From: Sulfuricystis thermophila
GTDB taxonomy: Bacteria > Pseudomonadota > Gammaproteobacteria > Burkholderiales > Rhodocyclaceae
Direction: 5' to 3'
Length of the DNA: 64,000 nt
Assembly: GCF_004323595.1 (NCBI RefSeq)
Contig: NZ_AP019373.1
Location: 2,418,001-2,482,000 of the forward strand
The notes beneath the pieces are model-generated. The model had not been told where the DNA came from. It worked only from the letters and a program-made list of their open reading frames with translations, and did not search any database. The stretch's first letter is position 1. Each line of letters opens with the position of its first letter. Positions 8,584 to 17,355 of the stretch are shown piece by piece. The translations under genes were made by a program, and so were the position numbers.

Positions 8584-9090
8584 ATGGCAACTGCAATCAA
8601 GAAAAAACCCGCGGCGAAAAAACCTGCCGCACGGCGAGCCAAACCGCAAGACACCGGACAAGTGCTCACCGAGCTCAAACAGCTCGCCAAAGAGCTCAAC
8701 CAGGCTGCCAAGGGGCTCTCCAAACGCACGGCGGGCAATCCCAAGGAAGTCGCGGGGATTCTCGGCAGCGTCGAGCGCATGACTGCCGACGCCGCCACCA
8801 AGTCGCTCGCCGAGGCCGAAGCGGCCAAGCAGCTCGTCAAGGAGGCCCAAACCTCGTTGGGCCGGGACTGGAGCCGCAGGGAACTCGAAGAAAAACTCGC
8901 CGGCATCAGCGGTCATCTGACCAACATCATCGTCGCACAGGAATTCCAGGATCTGGCCGGCCAGGCCCTGCGCAAGGCGATGAAGGCGCTGGTCGGCGCG
9001 ATCATCGTCATCGAGGGTGGCGGCCCCACCGAGGAACAGCGTCTTTCGCAAAAGGACGTCGATAGCCTGCTCAAAGACCTGATGCCTTGA
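8584..9090 (+). CDS. short CheZ-like phosphatase
   Basis: 168 residues. A Lys/Ala-rich head (about 1-22) leads into a long predicted helix. Near residue 120 comes VAQEFQDLAGQALRK, matching the CheZ active-site helix QDFQDLTGQ, with the catalytic Asp and Gln. The C-terminus SQKDVDSLLKDLMP resembles the CheZ tail that binds phosphorylated CheY. CheZ normally exceeds 200 residues, so this is a compact version. It would dephosphorylate a CheY-type regulator. No cheA, cheY or cheW lies in the window. A Shine-Dalgarno AAGGGGAG precedes the ATG; an upstream in-frame GTG at 8557 is less likely. Confidence 0.72.
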   Translation: MATAIKKKPAAKKPAARRAKPQDTGQVLTELKQLAKELNQAAKGLSKRTAGNPKEVAGILGSVERMTADAATKSLAEAEAAKQLVKEAQTSLGRDWSRRELEEKLAGISGHLTNIIVAQEFQDLAGQALRKAMKALVGAIIVIEGGGPTEEQRLSQKDVDSLLKDLMP

Positions 9091-9146
9091 TCTTTATCCG
9101 AGTAATTTGATCGGGTATGATTGGGTCTTCCCTGAGGAGACCCGAA

Positions 9147-10955
9147 ATGGCAACTCTCAACCGCCTCGCCGGCGAGACTTCCCCCTATCTGTTGCAGCAC
9201 GCGGCCAACCCGGTCGACTGGCTGCCGTGGAGCGAAGAAGCCCTGGCGCTGGCGCACACCGAGGACAAGCCGATCCTGCTGTCGATCGGTTATTCGGCCT
9301 GCCACTGGTGTCATGTGATGGCGCACGAATCCTTCGAGGACGAGGCCGTCGCGGCGGTGATGAACCGGCTGTTCGTCAACATCAAGGTCGACCGTGAAGA
9401 GCGTCCCGATCTCGACCAGATCTATCAGACCGCGCACCAGATGCTCACCGGGCGCGCCGGCGGCTGGCCGCTGACGCTGTTCCTCACGCCCGACGGCACG
9501 CCGTTCTATGGCGGCACCTACTTTCCCAAGGAGGCGCGTTTCGGCCTGCCCGGCTTCGTCGAATTGTGCGAGCGCGTCGGGGAGATCTGGCGCACGCGCC
9601 GGCATGACATCGAAGCGCAGAACCGTGAGTTGCGGGCGGCGTTGCAGCGTCCCACCCCGACTCATACCTCATCCCTGGACGACCGCCCCATCCATGCCCT
9701 GCGCGCGCTGCTCTTGGGCAGCCTGGACCGGGATTTCGGCGGCTTTGGCAGCGCGCCGAAGTTTCCGCACCCGACCGATCTCGCCTTTCTGCTCGCCCGC
9801 AAGGGCGACGCGCCCGCGCAGGAAGCCGCCTTATTCACCCTGCGCTCGATGGCGCAAGGCGGCATCCATGACCAGCTCGGCGGCGGCTTCTATCGCTACA
9901 GCGTCGATGAACGCTGGGAGATTCCACACTTCGAGAAGATGCTCTATGACAACGCGCAGTTACTCGCCCTCTACGCCGCTGCCTTCACGCTGACCGGCGA
10001 GCCGTATTTCCGGGAGGTGGCCGAAGGCATCGTCGGCTGGCTGCTGCGCGAAATGACCCATCCCGAAGGCGCCTTCTATTCGTCGCTCGATGCCGATACG
10101 GAAGGCGAGGAAGGCAGGTTCTACCTCTGGGATCGCGCCGAGGTCGCCCGCCTGCTCACGCCCGAAGAGTCGGCGCTGGCGATACGGCACTGGGGGCTCG
10201 ATGAGCGGCCGAATTTCGAAAATCGCTCCTGGCATCTGAAAATTGCCCAGCCGCTCGCGGCGGGCGAAGCAGCCTTGCGGGACAGCGCGCGCGCCAAGCT
10301 CTTCGCCGCGCGCAAACAGCGCGTCCGCCCCGGCTGCGACGACAAGATCCTGACGAGCTGGAATGCGTTGATGATCGCTGGGCTCGCCCATGCGGCACGA
10401 CTGCTCGATCGGCCGGAATGGCTGGCCCACGCGCGCCGGGCGCTCGACTACCTGCAGGCGCGTCATTGGCGGCATGGCCGGCTGCTCGCCACCTCGCGTG
10501 ATGGCCAGGCCCATCTGCCCGCCTATCTCGATGACTACGCCTTCCTGCTCGTCGCGCTACTCGAAGCGTATGAAACCGACCCCCACGCGGAGGATCTCGA
10601 TTTCGCACGGCAACTCGCCGATGTCTTGCTGACACACTTCGAGGACCAGGAAAACGGCGGCTTCTTCTTCACCGCCCACGACCATGAAAACCTGATCCAG
10701 CGCCCCAAGAGCGCATACGACAACGCCCTGCCTTCCGGCAATGGCGTCGCGGCACGCGCCTTGCAACGGCTTGGCCAACGAGTCGCCGACATCCGTTACG
10801 AGCTGGCCGCGCGGCGCACCCTGCAAGCCTTTGCTGTGCAGATGCAAACGCAACCGGCGGGCTGCGCGACGCTGATCATGGCGCTCGAAGCCGAGCTCGC
10901 CGTCAACCCGCCCGCCTGCGACGGCGTTAGTTGCAGTGTGCCGGCGGCCGGATGA
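9147..10955 (+). CDS. thioredoxin-domain DUF255/YyaL (SSP411-like) protein
   Basis: 602 residues. The N-terminal thioredoxin-like DUF255 domain has [21 protein letters not shown], then [18 protein letters not shown] with a C-x-x-C, then [13 protein letters not shown] and [13 protein letters not shown]. The C-terminal two-thirds is a six-hairpin glycosidase-like barrel ([13 protein letters not shown] near residue 530). Members are cytosolic and of unknown activity; a thiol-redox or sugar-epimerase-like role has been guessed. The ATG at 9147 has GAGGAG 7 bases upstream and is preferred over 9117. It stands alone between the CheZ-like gene and the cytochrome c gene. Confidence 0.88.
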   Translation: MATLNRLAGETSPYLLQHAANPVDWLPWSEEALALAHTEDKPILLSIGYSACHWCHVMAHESFEDEAVAAVMNRLFVNIKVDREERPDLDQIYQTAHQMLTGRAGGWPLTLFLTPDGTPFYGGTYFPKEARFGLPGFVELCERVGEIWRTRRHDIEAQNRELRAALQRPTPTHTSSLDDRPIHALRALLLGSLDRDFGGFGSAPKFPHPTDLAFLLARKGDAPAQEAALFTLRSMAQGGIHDQLGGGFYRYSVDERWEIPHFEKMLYDNAQLLALYAAAFTLTGEPYFREVAEGIVGWLLREMTHPEGAFYSSLDADTEGEEGRFYLWDRAEVARLLTPEESALAIRHWGLDERPNFENRSWHLKIAQPLAAGEAALRDSARAKLFAARKQRVRPGCDDKILTSWNALMIAGLAHAARLLDRPEWLAHARRALDYLQARHWRHGRLLATSRDGQAHLPAYLDDYAFLLVALLEAYETDPHAEDLDFARQLADVLLTHFEDQENGGFFFTAHDHENLIQRPKSAYDNALPSGNGVAARALQRLGQRVADIRYELAARRTLQAFAVQMQTQPAGCATLIMALEAELAVNPPACDGVSCSVPAAG

Positions 10956-10970
10956 GCCCCCCCAGGCGAA

Positions 10971-10999
10971 TTTTCAAAACCGGCGATTTCGGCTACACT
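10971..10999 (+). promoter_or_regulatory. sigma-70-type promoter for the cytochrome c gene
   Basis: TTTTCA, a 17-base spacer and TACACT, ending 48 bases before the cytochrome c ATG. Each hexamer matches its consensus at four of six positions. Placement and spacing are right, but the call rests on pattern alone. Confidence 0.4.
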
Positions 11000-11046
11000 G
11001 GCGCGCGGATTTTTCCCCAAACTCAACGAGAAAGAGGAACGAAGCA

Positions 11047-11367
11047 ATGAAACTGATCAAACTGGTCGCCCCCGCCCTGATCGCCGCCGGCGTAATGGTT
11101 TCCGCTCCCGCGCTGGCTAACCTCGAGCTGGCCAAGAAGAGCAACTGCATGTCCTGCCACCAGGTCGACAAGAAGCTGGTCGGCCCGTCCTATCAGGATG
11201 TCGCCAAGAAATATGCCGGCGACAAAGATGCCGTCAAGAAGCTCAGCGAGAAGGTCAAGAAGGGCGGCAAGGGCGTCTGGGGTGAAGTGCCCATGCCGCC
11301 CAACGCCGCCGTCAAGGATGCTGACATCGAAACCCTGGTGAAGTGGATCCTCGCCGGCGCGAAGTAA
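11047..11367 (+). CDS. class I cytochrome c (c551/c552 type), periplasmic
   Basis: 106 residues. A Sec signal peptide (MKLIKLVAPALIAAGVMVSA) is probably cleaved after PALA near residue 23. The mature part of about 83 residues has heme site CMSCH and distal Met in VPMPPNAAV, then the C-terminal helix DIETLVKWILAGAK. This is the layout of Pseudomonas/Nitrosomonas c551/c552, a small soluble periplasmic electron shuttle to terminal oxidases or nitrite reductase. It has a promoter-like element upstream and a strong terminator downstream, so it is a monocistronic unit. The ATG is set by AGAGGAA upstream. Confidence 0.92.
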   Translation: MKLIKLVAPALIAAGVMVSAPALANLELAKKSNCMSCHQVDKKLVGPSYQDVAKKYAGDKDAVKKLSEKVKKGGKGVWGEVPMPPNAAVKDADIETLVKWILAGAK

Positions 11368-11392
11368 TCCCTGCGTCACGGTTTTGGCTATG

Positions 11393-11418
11393 AACGGGGA
11401 GCCGCGGCTCCCCGTTTT
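11393..11418. terminator. rho-independent terminator, probably bidirectional
   Basis: AACGGGGAGCC pairs perfectly with GGCTCCCCGTT around a GC centre and is followed by TT on the plus strand. It lies between the cytochrome c gene and the convergent response regulator, where a shared terminator is expected. Confidence 0.85.
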
Positions 11419-11425
11419 CATTGCC

Positions 11426-12079
11426 TCACGACGTCGCGTCCACGCCGCTTTCCTGTCCTTGCGTCGCCGGAGCATCCGCCAGCAGGATCAGGCGGGCGAT
11501 CTCGGCAGTGGAATGCACGCCGAGCTTTTCCATCGCGTTGTGGCGGTGCACCTGCACGGTCTTGTCACTGATCGAGAGCTTTCGCGCAATGGTCTTGTTG
11601 CACTCGCCGGCCGCCAGCAGCTCGGCGACCTCACGCTCGCGGAGGGTCAGAGAAGCCAGCCGCGTCCGCGCCGCCTCGATGCTGGAACGCGTCATGCATT
11701 GCTGGATGCTGAAACGCACCGCGCGGCCGACGGCGTCGAGCAGCACATGATCCTTGCACGGTTTTTCGAGGAAATCGATCGCCCCGCGCTTCATCGCCTG
11801 CACGGCCATCGGCAGGTCGCCATGCGCGGTGAGGAAAATCACCGGCAGACAGATGTCCTGCGCACGCAGCTGGCGCTGCACCTCCAGGCCGCCCATGAGC
11901 GGCATCATCACGTCGAGCACCAGGCAGCCCGGCAGCCTGCGATCGAAGGCGGCAAAGAACTCCTGCGCACTGGCGCAGGTGCGAGTGTGCCAACCCGCAG
12001 CGTCGAGCAAAAAGTTGAGCGAGTCGCGCATCGCTGCGTCGTCGTCGACGACATAGATCACGGCATCTCGTTCGTTCAT
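11426..12079 (-). CDS. LuxR/FixJ-type response regulator, TtrR-like
   Basis: 217 residues. The receiver domain has VVDDDAAMRDS, phospho-acceptor Asp in CLVLDVMMP near residue 55, Thr in FLTAHGD and Lys in FLEKPCKD. The C-terminal LuxR-type HTH runs LTLREREVAELLAAGECNKTIARKL... near residues 150-205. It forms a two-component pair with the upstream kinase, whose stop overlaps its ATG (ATGA). By analogy with TtrRS it would activate genes for sulfur oxyanion metabolism; the divergent YeiH operon is the nearest target candidate. The ligand is not established. Confidence 0.88.
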   Translation of the reverse strand: MNERDAVIYVVDDDAAMRDSLNFLLDAAGWHTRTCASAQEFFAAFDRRLPGCLVLDVMMPLMGGLEVQRQLRAQDICLPVIFLTAHGDLPMAVQAMKRGAIDFLEKPCKDHVLLDAVGRAVRFSIQQCMTRSSIEAARTRLASLTLREREVAELLAAGECNKTIARKLSISDKTVQVHRHNAMEKLGVHSTAEIARLILLADAPATQGQESGVDATS

Positions 12080-13881
12080 GCGTTCTCCTCCTCCGGCAGC
12101 CAGAAGCTGGCGCACACGCCGTCACCCTCATTGTGCAGGTTCAGAATGCCGCCGTGGGATTCGACGATTCCCTTGCTGAGCGACAAGCCAAGCCCCAGGC
12201 CTTCCGGCTTGGTGGTGAAAAACGGTTCGAACAGCCGCGCGTGTTGTTGATCGTCCAGCCCGCCGCCCCGGTCGCGCACCGCGACACGGCAGCCGTTCTG
12301 CTCGGTCACCAGAGACACCTCGAGCGGATCGCCGGGGTTACCCCGCGCTCCTTGAGCATCGAAGGCATTCTGCAACAGGTTGAGCACGACCTGCTGGATC
12401 TGGATCGCATCGGCCCGCACCCGGACCCGTTCGGCGTCGCTTTCCGCCCACCAACTGATGCGGGCGGGCGGGCAGGCCGCCCCGAACAGCTCGACCGCCT
12501 CCCTGACGAGGGGCGCCAGCGCCAGCGTTTCCACACTGCCGCCGCTTTTGCGGGCGAAGGCGCGGATTTTCTCGATGGTCTGTGCCGCGCGCGTGCTCTG
12601 GCGTTCGATTTCCCGGCAGACATGCTGCAAAGGCTCCGCCTCCACTCGCCCGGCGGCGATGCGCCGCTCGATCCCGCGCGCATAGTTGGCGATCGCCGCC
12701 AACGGTTGTTTCAGTTCGTGGGCAATGGCACTCGCCATGCCGCCGAGGATCGCCATGCGCCTCGCATGTTCGAGCTCGCTCTGCCTCTCGCGCATCGCCG
12801 CCGCCAAACGCTCTTTTTCCGCATGCATCTCGCCGAGCTCGCGGGTGCGGCGCGTGACCAGATAATCGACGCGCACGGCATGGATGATGAGGGCGAACAG
12901 CAGCACGGCGACGACGCTGAGGCCGATGCGATGCCGCTGGATCAGCGCCGCCAGGGTCTCTTCCTGCAAGCTCGCATAGCGGCCAATGCCCAGATCGCGA
13001 AACAGATCGTCGACGATGTCGTAATGCGCCGGCGTCGACCATTGATTGCCGTTCGGCGAACGCGGCATTTCCAAAAGTGCGATCGCCACCCGCTTGGCGA
13101 GCCCTGGATCGGTATGCGCGAGCGCGGCGAACGGCCAGTCGGGATAGAGCCGCGAGGAGGTCTGGCAGGCAAAGCCGGGAATTTGTCGCGGCGAGAGTAC
13201 GCGTAACGCACCGGGCTCGATTTCTCCGCTGGCGACCATCTGCTCGATCAGGCAGGTCTTGACGATGCCGGCATCGGCCTTGCCGTCCCGGACGGCACGG
13301 GCGATCGACTGGATCGGAAAACCGACGAATTCCAGGCGCCCCAAATCGCTTTCCGGATCGACGCCGGCCAGCTTCAACTCGCGCGCGGCGATCTGGTAAC
13401 AGCAAAAGGCCTCGGGGCTGGCAGCCAACAGATGTTTGCCGCGCAGATCGGTGAGCTCGGCGAGCGATGAATCCGCGCGCACGATCACCGCCGAGCCGAC
13501 GGCTTGCGCCGGTGAAAGACCGAGCGGCGAATCGAGGGTCACCAGACGCGTGAGACCGTCACTGTGCTCAAGCTCACTGTAATTGCCTGCGTTGGTGATG
13601 ACGAAGTCGACGCTGTGTTCCTTGACCGCCTGGCGCAGGCCCGGATGATCGAGGCCAACGAGGATGAATGCGAATTCCGGCAGCCGCCGGTCGAGCCAGT
13701 CGAAGACGTAGGCCCATTCCTGTTCGGCATTTTCGATGCCCTTGTCGGCGAGCACCGCGACGCGGACCGGCTGACGTTTTGCGGCGTGGAGACTATCCGA
13801 CGGCCCGGCTTGCGCGCAGAGCGGTAGGAGGAACAGCCACACGGCGCATATCACAAAACTCCGGGACAGTAAATTGGGCAA
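12076..13881 (-). CDS. sensor histidine kinase with PhnD-type periplasmic domain, TtrS-like
   Basis: About 601 residues from a TTG at 13881, preferred because GAGG lies 8 bases upstream and a clean signal peptide (MPNLLSRSFVICAVWLFLLP, cleaved after AQA) follows. Residues about 30-300 form a PhnD/TtrS-like binding domain (PVRVAVLADKGIENA, AFCCYQIAARELK). A membrane helix lies near 318-336. The kinase has an AIAHELKQPL H-box with His near 388, an N-box NLLQNAFDA, and GLGLGLSLSKGIVESHGG. TtrS senses tetrathionate in Salmonella; its betaproteobacterial relatives are linked to sulfur compounds. It sits divergent from the YeiH operon with 291 bases between. The precise ligand is inference. Confidence 0.85.
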   Translation of the reverse strand: MPNLLSRSFVICAVWLFLLPLCAQAGPSDSLHAAKRQPVRVAVLADKGIENAEQEWAYVFDWLDRRLPEFAFILVGLDHPGLRQAVKEHSVDFVITNAGNYSELEHSDGLTRLVTLDSPLGLSPAQAVGSAVIVRADSSLAELTDLRGKHLLAASPEAFCCYQIAARELKLAGVDPESDLGRLEFVGFPIQSIARAVRDGKADAGIVKTCLIEQMVASGEIEPGALRVLSPRQIPGFACQTSSRLYPDWPFAALAHTDPGLAKRVAIALLEMPRSPNGNQWSTPAHYDIVDDLFRDLGIGRYASLQEETLAALIQRHRIGLSVVAVLLFALIIHAVRVDYLVTRRTRELGEMHAEKERLAAAMRERQSELEHARRMAILGGMASAIAHELKQPLAAIANYARGIERRIAAGRVEAEPLQHVCREIERQSTRAAQTIEKIRAFARKSGGSVETLALAPLVREAVELFGAACPPARISWWAESDAERVRVRADAIQIQQVVLNLLQNAFDAQGARGNPGDPLEVSLVTEQNGCRVAVRDRGGGLDDQQHARLFEPFFTTKPEGLGLGLSLSKGIVESHGGILNLHNEGDGVCASFWLPEEENA

Positions 13882-14172
13882 ATCGAGTACCTCGTTTGGG
13901 GGATCGACCAATATCCATCTTCGATCGGCCTGCTTATATTGCCAAAAAAAGAAACTATGCACCTGAGGCGCATTCCGGCAATCGGCACCCGCGGAGGATG
14001 AAAACCCCATGCGCAAAAATAAACACCCGCCCCCCTTCGCCCCCCTCTCGGGGGGTTCCCATTTGCGCGGCGTTGCCGCGAGTGTTGGCTGCCGTCAAGG
14101 AAACGAAGGGCAACGCACTTTTTGCTTTGTATTTCACGTTAAACGTTTTCAACCAACGGAGGAGGGGAAAAC
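13882..14172. promoter_or_regulatory. divergent control region between the TtrS-like kinase and yeiH
   Basis: The 291-base gap holds the promoters of both transcripts. It contains a GCGCAAA ... TTTGCGC inverted repeat (about 14013-14078). Inside that is a C-run/G-run hairpin (CCCCCCTCTCGGGGGG at 14045-14060) preceded by CCCCCTTCG, which resembles the end of the 108-bp repeat near 26.7-26.9 kb read on the other strand. ACGTTAAACGT lies near 14139-14149. No ORF is credible here. Confidence 0.45.
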
Positions 14173-15318
14173 ATGAGTACCGCGAAAGAAACGGGCTTCC
14201 TGGGCAAGCTGCCCGGCGCGCTGCCCGGCCTGGCGCTGCTGATCGGCACGATGGTGGTGATCCGGCTCTGGGTCGAGCCCTGGATGGCCAACGCCGTGGT
14301 CTTTGATCAGAAAGGCTGGCTGATCAAGGTCACGCACCTCAATTACATCCTGCTCGGCATCATCATGGGCATGCTCTACCGTAACGTGCTCTTCGGCGGC
14401 AAGCTGCCGGAAATCTTCGCCGACGGGTTCAGACTGTCACGCTTGTTCATCAAGACCGGCATCATCCTGCTCGGTTCGCTCTATACCGTGCAGGCGATCG
14501 TCAAGCTCGGCGCGCTGGCGATCTTCCTGATCGGCGGCTTCGTCGTGCTGTCCATCGTGATGGTGCTCTGGCTCGGCAAACTCTTCGGCATGGAACGATC
14601 GATGACCGGCGTGATGGCCAACGCCTGTTCGATCTGCGGCGTCTCGGCGGCAGTCGCCACCGCGCCGGCGGTCGAGGCCAAGGCGACGCATGTGGCCTAT
14701 GCGATCGCCACCATCCTCGGCTTCGGCATCCTGACGATGTTCATCAGCCCATTCATCGGTCATGCACTGGGACTCAACGATCTGCAATACGGCGCCTGGG
14801 TCGGCACCGGCATCCTCAACTCGGGCCAGGTGCTCGCCGCCTGTCTCGCCTTCAATCCGAACGTCGCCCCGGGCACCGCGGTATCGGTCGGCGAAATCTG
14901 GAACATCATGCGCGTGATCTCGATCCCCTTCGCGGTATTCGCCGTCACCGTCTGGTACTGGGCCGGCCACGAGCAGCCGCAGGGACAACGCAAGTCGCTG
15001 GGCACCTTGCTCGTCGAGAAATTCCCGGTGTTCGTGCTCGGTTTCCTCGGCATGGTACTGCTCACCAGCATCGGCGCCTTCGGTGACGTGGGCATCAAAG
15101 GCGGACCGCCGGCCTCCGCGACGATCAAGATGATCCGCGACTGGATGCAGTGGATCTTTGGCATCGGCCTGGTCGGCATGGGGGGCTACATCGACTTCAA
15201 GGAACTCCGCCAGGCCGGTGGCACGCCGCTCAAGGTCGGACTGATCGTCGGTGTCACCAAGTATGTGCTCGCGCTGGTCGTGGTGCTGTTGATCCGCGAC
15301 TATCTCGTCGAAATCTGA
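14173..15318 (+). CDS. yeiH: YeiH/UPF0324 family putative sulfate exporter
   Basis: 381 residues, about ten membrane segments, homologous to the YeiH (TIGR00698) family. Family features are NYILLGIIMGMLYRN, FIKTGIILLGSLYT near 97, NACSICGVSAAVATAPAV near 158, and GTGILNSGQVLAACLAFNP near 215. Members are inner-membrane proteins annotated as sulfate/sulfite exporters. GGAGGAGGGG precedes the ATG, predicting strong translation. It leads an operon with a 49-residue membrane protein and a Usp protein, opposite a TtrS/R-like system, consistent with sulfur oxyanion export under that system. Confidence 0.85.
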   Translation: MSTAKETGFLGKLPGALPGLALLIGTMVVIRLWVEPWMANAVVFDQKGWLIKVTHLNYILLGIIMGMLYRNVLFGGKLPEIFADGFRLSRLFIKTGIILLGSLYTVQAIVKLGALAIFLIGGFVVLSIVMVLWLGKLFGMERSMTGVMANACSICGVSAAVATAPAVEAKATHVAYAIATILGFGILTMFISPFIGHALGLNDLQYGAWVGTGILNSGQVLAACLAFNPNVAPGTAVSVGEIWNIMRVISIPFAVFAVTVWYWAGHEQPQGQRKSLGTLLVEKFPVFVLGFLGMVLLTSIGAFGDVGIKGGPPASATIKMIRDWMQWIFGIGLVGMGGYIDFKELRQAGGTPLKVGLIVGVTKYVLALVVVLLIRDYLVEI

Positions 15319-15334
15319 TCCCGAGGAGGACATC

Positions 15335-15484
15335 ATGGCAGAAGTGAAAATCGGCTCCGAAACCGTGGCCAGCGCCAGCAAAGGCAAGATGACGCTGTTC
15401 CGTGACGACCGGCAGGAAGACTGGGGGGCGATCGTCTTCAGCATCCTGATCATCGCCGTCATCGTCCTCTTGACGATGAAATGA
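15335..15484 (+). CDS. 49-residue single-pass membrane protein
   Basis: Small ORF with a good ribosome binding site (GAGGAGGA, 7 bases before ATG), 16 bases after yeiH. Its TGA overlaps the ATG of the Usp gene (ATGA). The product starts MAEVKIGSETVASASKGK, has a charged stretch RDDRQEDWG, then one hydrophobic helix (AIVFSILIIAVIVLLTMK) ending at the C-terminus. I know no family. Its position between exporter and Usp, with overlapping stop and start, suggests an accessory subunit or regulator of the YeiH-type exporter. Too short for many gene finders. Confidence 0.7.
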   Translation: MAEVKIGSETVASASKGKMTLFRDDRQEDWGAIVFSILIIAVIVLLTMK

Positions 15485-15930
15485 ACGCGGCACGTCCCAT
15501 CGCCGTCGCCGTCGATGGTTCGCCGGCCAGCAATGCCCCGCTCGCGGAGGCATTGCGGCTGGCGCAGGCCGGCAACCGGCCGCTCATCGGCATCTTCGTG
15601 CTCGATACCGGCTGGGTGGATTACATCGGCAACGACTGGCAGTCCGCCGCAGGCGCGCGCCAAGGCTTTCTCGACTACATTCGCGATCAGCTCGAAACCC
15701 AGGCCGAAGCTGCCCGCGCGCAGTTCGCTGCGGCGACACGCGATCATCCCGCGGCACACTTCACGGTGATTCCCGGCGACCCGCTCGAAACACTCTGCGA
15801 GCTGATGGCGCGTGGCGAGGCCGAGACGCTGATCGCGGGCAGAGAAGCATTTCAGGTCTGCGGCCGGCCCAGCGTCAAGACGCTGGCGCGTGATCTGGCA
15901 CAGCGCGTGCCGTCACTGCGCATCGTCTGA
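15481..15930 (+). CDS. universal stress protein (UspA-like) domain protein
   Basis: 149 residues with the Usp alpha/beta start (PIAVAVDGSPASNAPLAEAL), a long central helix rich in Ala/Arg/Gln, and VIPGDPLETLCELMARGEAETLIAG. The C-terminal nucleotide-binding loop typical of ATP-binding Usps (G-x2-G-x9-G-S/T) is not clear, so nucleotide binding is uncertain. Translationally coupled to the small membrane protein, it may modulate the YeiH exporter, as Usp domains do for other transporters; that is inference. Confidence 0.75.
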   Translation: MNAARPIAVAVDGSPASNAPLAEALRLAQAGNRPLIGIFVLDTGWVDYIGNDWQSAAGARQGFLDYIRDQLETQAEAARAQFAAATRDHPAAHFTVIPGDPLETLCELMARGEAETLIAGREAFQVCGRPSVKTLARDLAQRVPSLRIV

Positions 15931-15959
15931 TCCGCTTCATCTTGAGGACGTGACGCGAT

Positions 15960-15988
15960 TTGACACGCGCAATGGCGCGCGCCACAAT
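15960..15988 (+). promoter_or_regulatory. sigma-70-type promoter for the liv operon
   Basis: Perfect TTGACA, 17-base spacer, CACAAT (four of six), ending 48 bases before the substrate-binding protein ATG. The best sigma-70-like match I saw in the window. Confidence 0.6.
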
Positions 15989-16036
15989 CAGCCACTCTTT
16001 CACCGAACAACGACAAGCCAAGAAGGAGCCGCTCCG

Positions 16037-17272
16037 ATGAACACCTCTCTGAAAGTCCTTTCGCTGTCCGTCGCCACCGCCCTCGCGATGCTGGGCTGCG
16101 GCAAGAAGGAGGAAGCGCCGAAACCCGCCCAGCAGGCTGCGGCGCCCGCTCCTGCCGCGCCTCAACCGGTCACCGTCAAGATCGGCCATGTCGGCCCGCT
16201 GACCGGGGGCATCGCCCACCTCGGCAAGGACAACGAAAATGGCGCCCGCCTGGCGGTCGACGAGGCCAACGCCGCCGGCATCAAACTCGGCGGCGCACCG
16301 GTCGTCTTCGAGCTGTTGCCCGAAGACGACCAGGCAGACCCGAAGATCGGCAACACGGTCGCCCAGAAGCTGGTCGATGCCAAAGTCGTCGGCGTCGTCG
16401 GCCACCTCAATTCCGGCACGACGATCCCCGCCTCGGCGATCTACAACCAGGCCGGCATCCCGATGATCTCGGGTTCCTCCACCAACCCGGCGCTGACCGA
16501 GCAGGGCTTCAAGAACGTCTTCCGCGTCGTCGGCCGCGATGACCAACAAGGCCCGGCGGTCGCCAACTACCTGATCGCCACCGCCAAGCCCAAGGTCGCG
16601 GCGGTGATCGACGATGCCACCGCCTATGGCGAGGGGCTGGCCAACGAGGTCGAAAAGACCCTCAAGGCCGCCGGCGTCACGGTGCTGCCGCGCGAGAAGG
16701 GCACCGACAAGACGGCGGACTGGAAGGCCGTGCTGACCAAGATCAAAGGCAAGAAGCCCGACGTCGTGTTCTATGGCGGCATGGACGCCACCGGCGGCCC
16801 GCTCCTGAAGCAGGCGCGCGAGCTGAAGATCGGAGCCGTGTTCAGCTTCGGCGACGGCGCCTGTACCGACAAGATGGCGGAGCTCGCCGGCGCCGCCGCC
16901 GAGGGACTGATCTGCTCGCAGGCCGGCATTCCGGTGCAGGCGGCGGGCAAGAAGTTCCTCGACGCCTACAAGGCCAAGTTCAACATCGACCCGATCCTCT
17001 ACTCGCCCTTCACCTACGATGCGGCCTGGCTCTTGATCGAGGCGATGAAGAAGGCCGATTCCGCCGATCCGGCCAAGTACCTGCCGGCGCTGCAGTCGAT
17101 TCAGTATGACGGCGCCTCGGGCCACATCGAGTTCGACGAGAAGGGTGACCGCAAGGATGCCGAAATGACCATCTTCACGATGAAGGACGGCAAGGTCACC
17201 CCGCTGGCGATCATCAAGGGCGGCAAGTCGCTGACGCTCGCCGAATACGCCGCCCAGTCCGCCGCGAAGTAA
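16037..17272 (+). CDS. livJ: branched-chain amino acid ABC transporter, substrate-binding lipoprotein
   Basis: 411 residues. The leader MNTSLKVLSLSVATALAMLG ends at GCGKK, a lipobox-like Cys near residue 21 (the -3 residue is Met, so slightly off consensus). An Ala/Pro linker follows, then a type I periplasmic binding fold (VKIGHVGPLTGGIAHLGKDN, SGSSTNPALTEQGFKNVFRV, KADSADPAKYLPAL). It captures leucine/isoleucine/valine or related amides for LivHMGF. AGAAGGAG precedes the ATG. A hairpin separates it from livH, which would keep the binding protein in excess of the permease. Confidence 0.92.
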   Translation: MNTSLKVLSLSVATALAMLGCGKKEEAPKPAQQAAAPAPAAPQPVTVKIGHVGPLTGGIAHLGKDNENGARLAVDEANAAGIKLGGAPVVFELLPEDDQADPKIGNTVAQKLVDAKVVGVVGHLNSGTTIPASAIYNQAGIPMISGSSTNPALTEQGFKNVFRVVGRDDQQGPAVANYLIATAKPKVAAVIDDATAYGEGLANEVEKTLKAAGVTVLPREKGTDKTADWKAVLTKIKGKKPDVVFYGGMDATGGPLLKQARELKIGAVFSFGDGACTDKMAELAGAAAEGLICSQAGIPVQAAGKKFLDAYKAKFNIDPILYSPFTYDAAWLLIEAMKKADSADPAKYLPALQSIQYDGASGHIEFDEKGDRKDAEMTIFTMKDGKVTPLAIIKGGKSLTLAEYAAQSAAK

Positions 17273-17293
17273 GCCGGCATCTCACCCCACCCG

Positions 17294-17329
17294 CAACGGC
17301 GCCCGTCGGTTTTCCACAGGGCGCCGTTG
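17294..17329 (+). terminator. hairpin between livJ and livH (attenuator-like)
   Basis: Perfect 11-bp stem CAACGGCGCCC / GGGCGCCGTTG with a 14-base loop. It lies 21 bases after the livJ stop and 26 bases before the livH start, and is followed by TTGCG rather than a long U-run. Likely lowers or stabilises differential expression within the operon. Confidence 0.6.
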
Positions 17330-17355
17330 TTGCGTCTGCCGTATCATCCGCGCCC

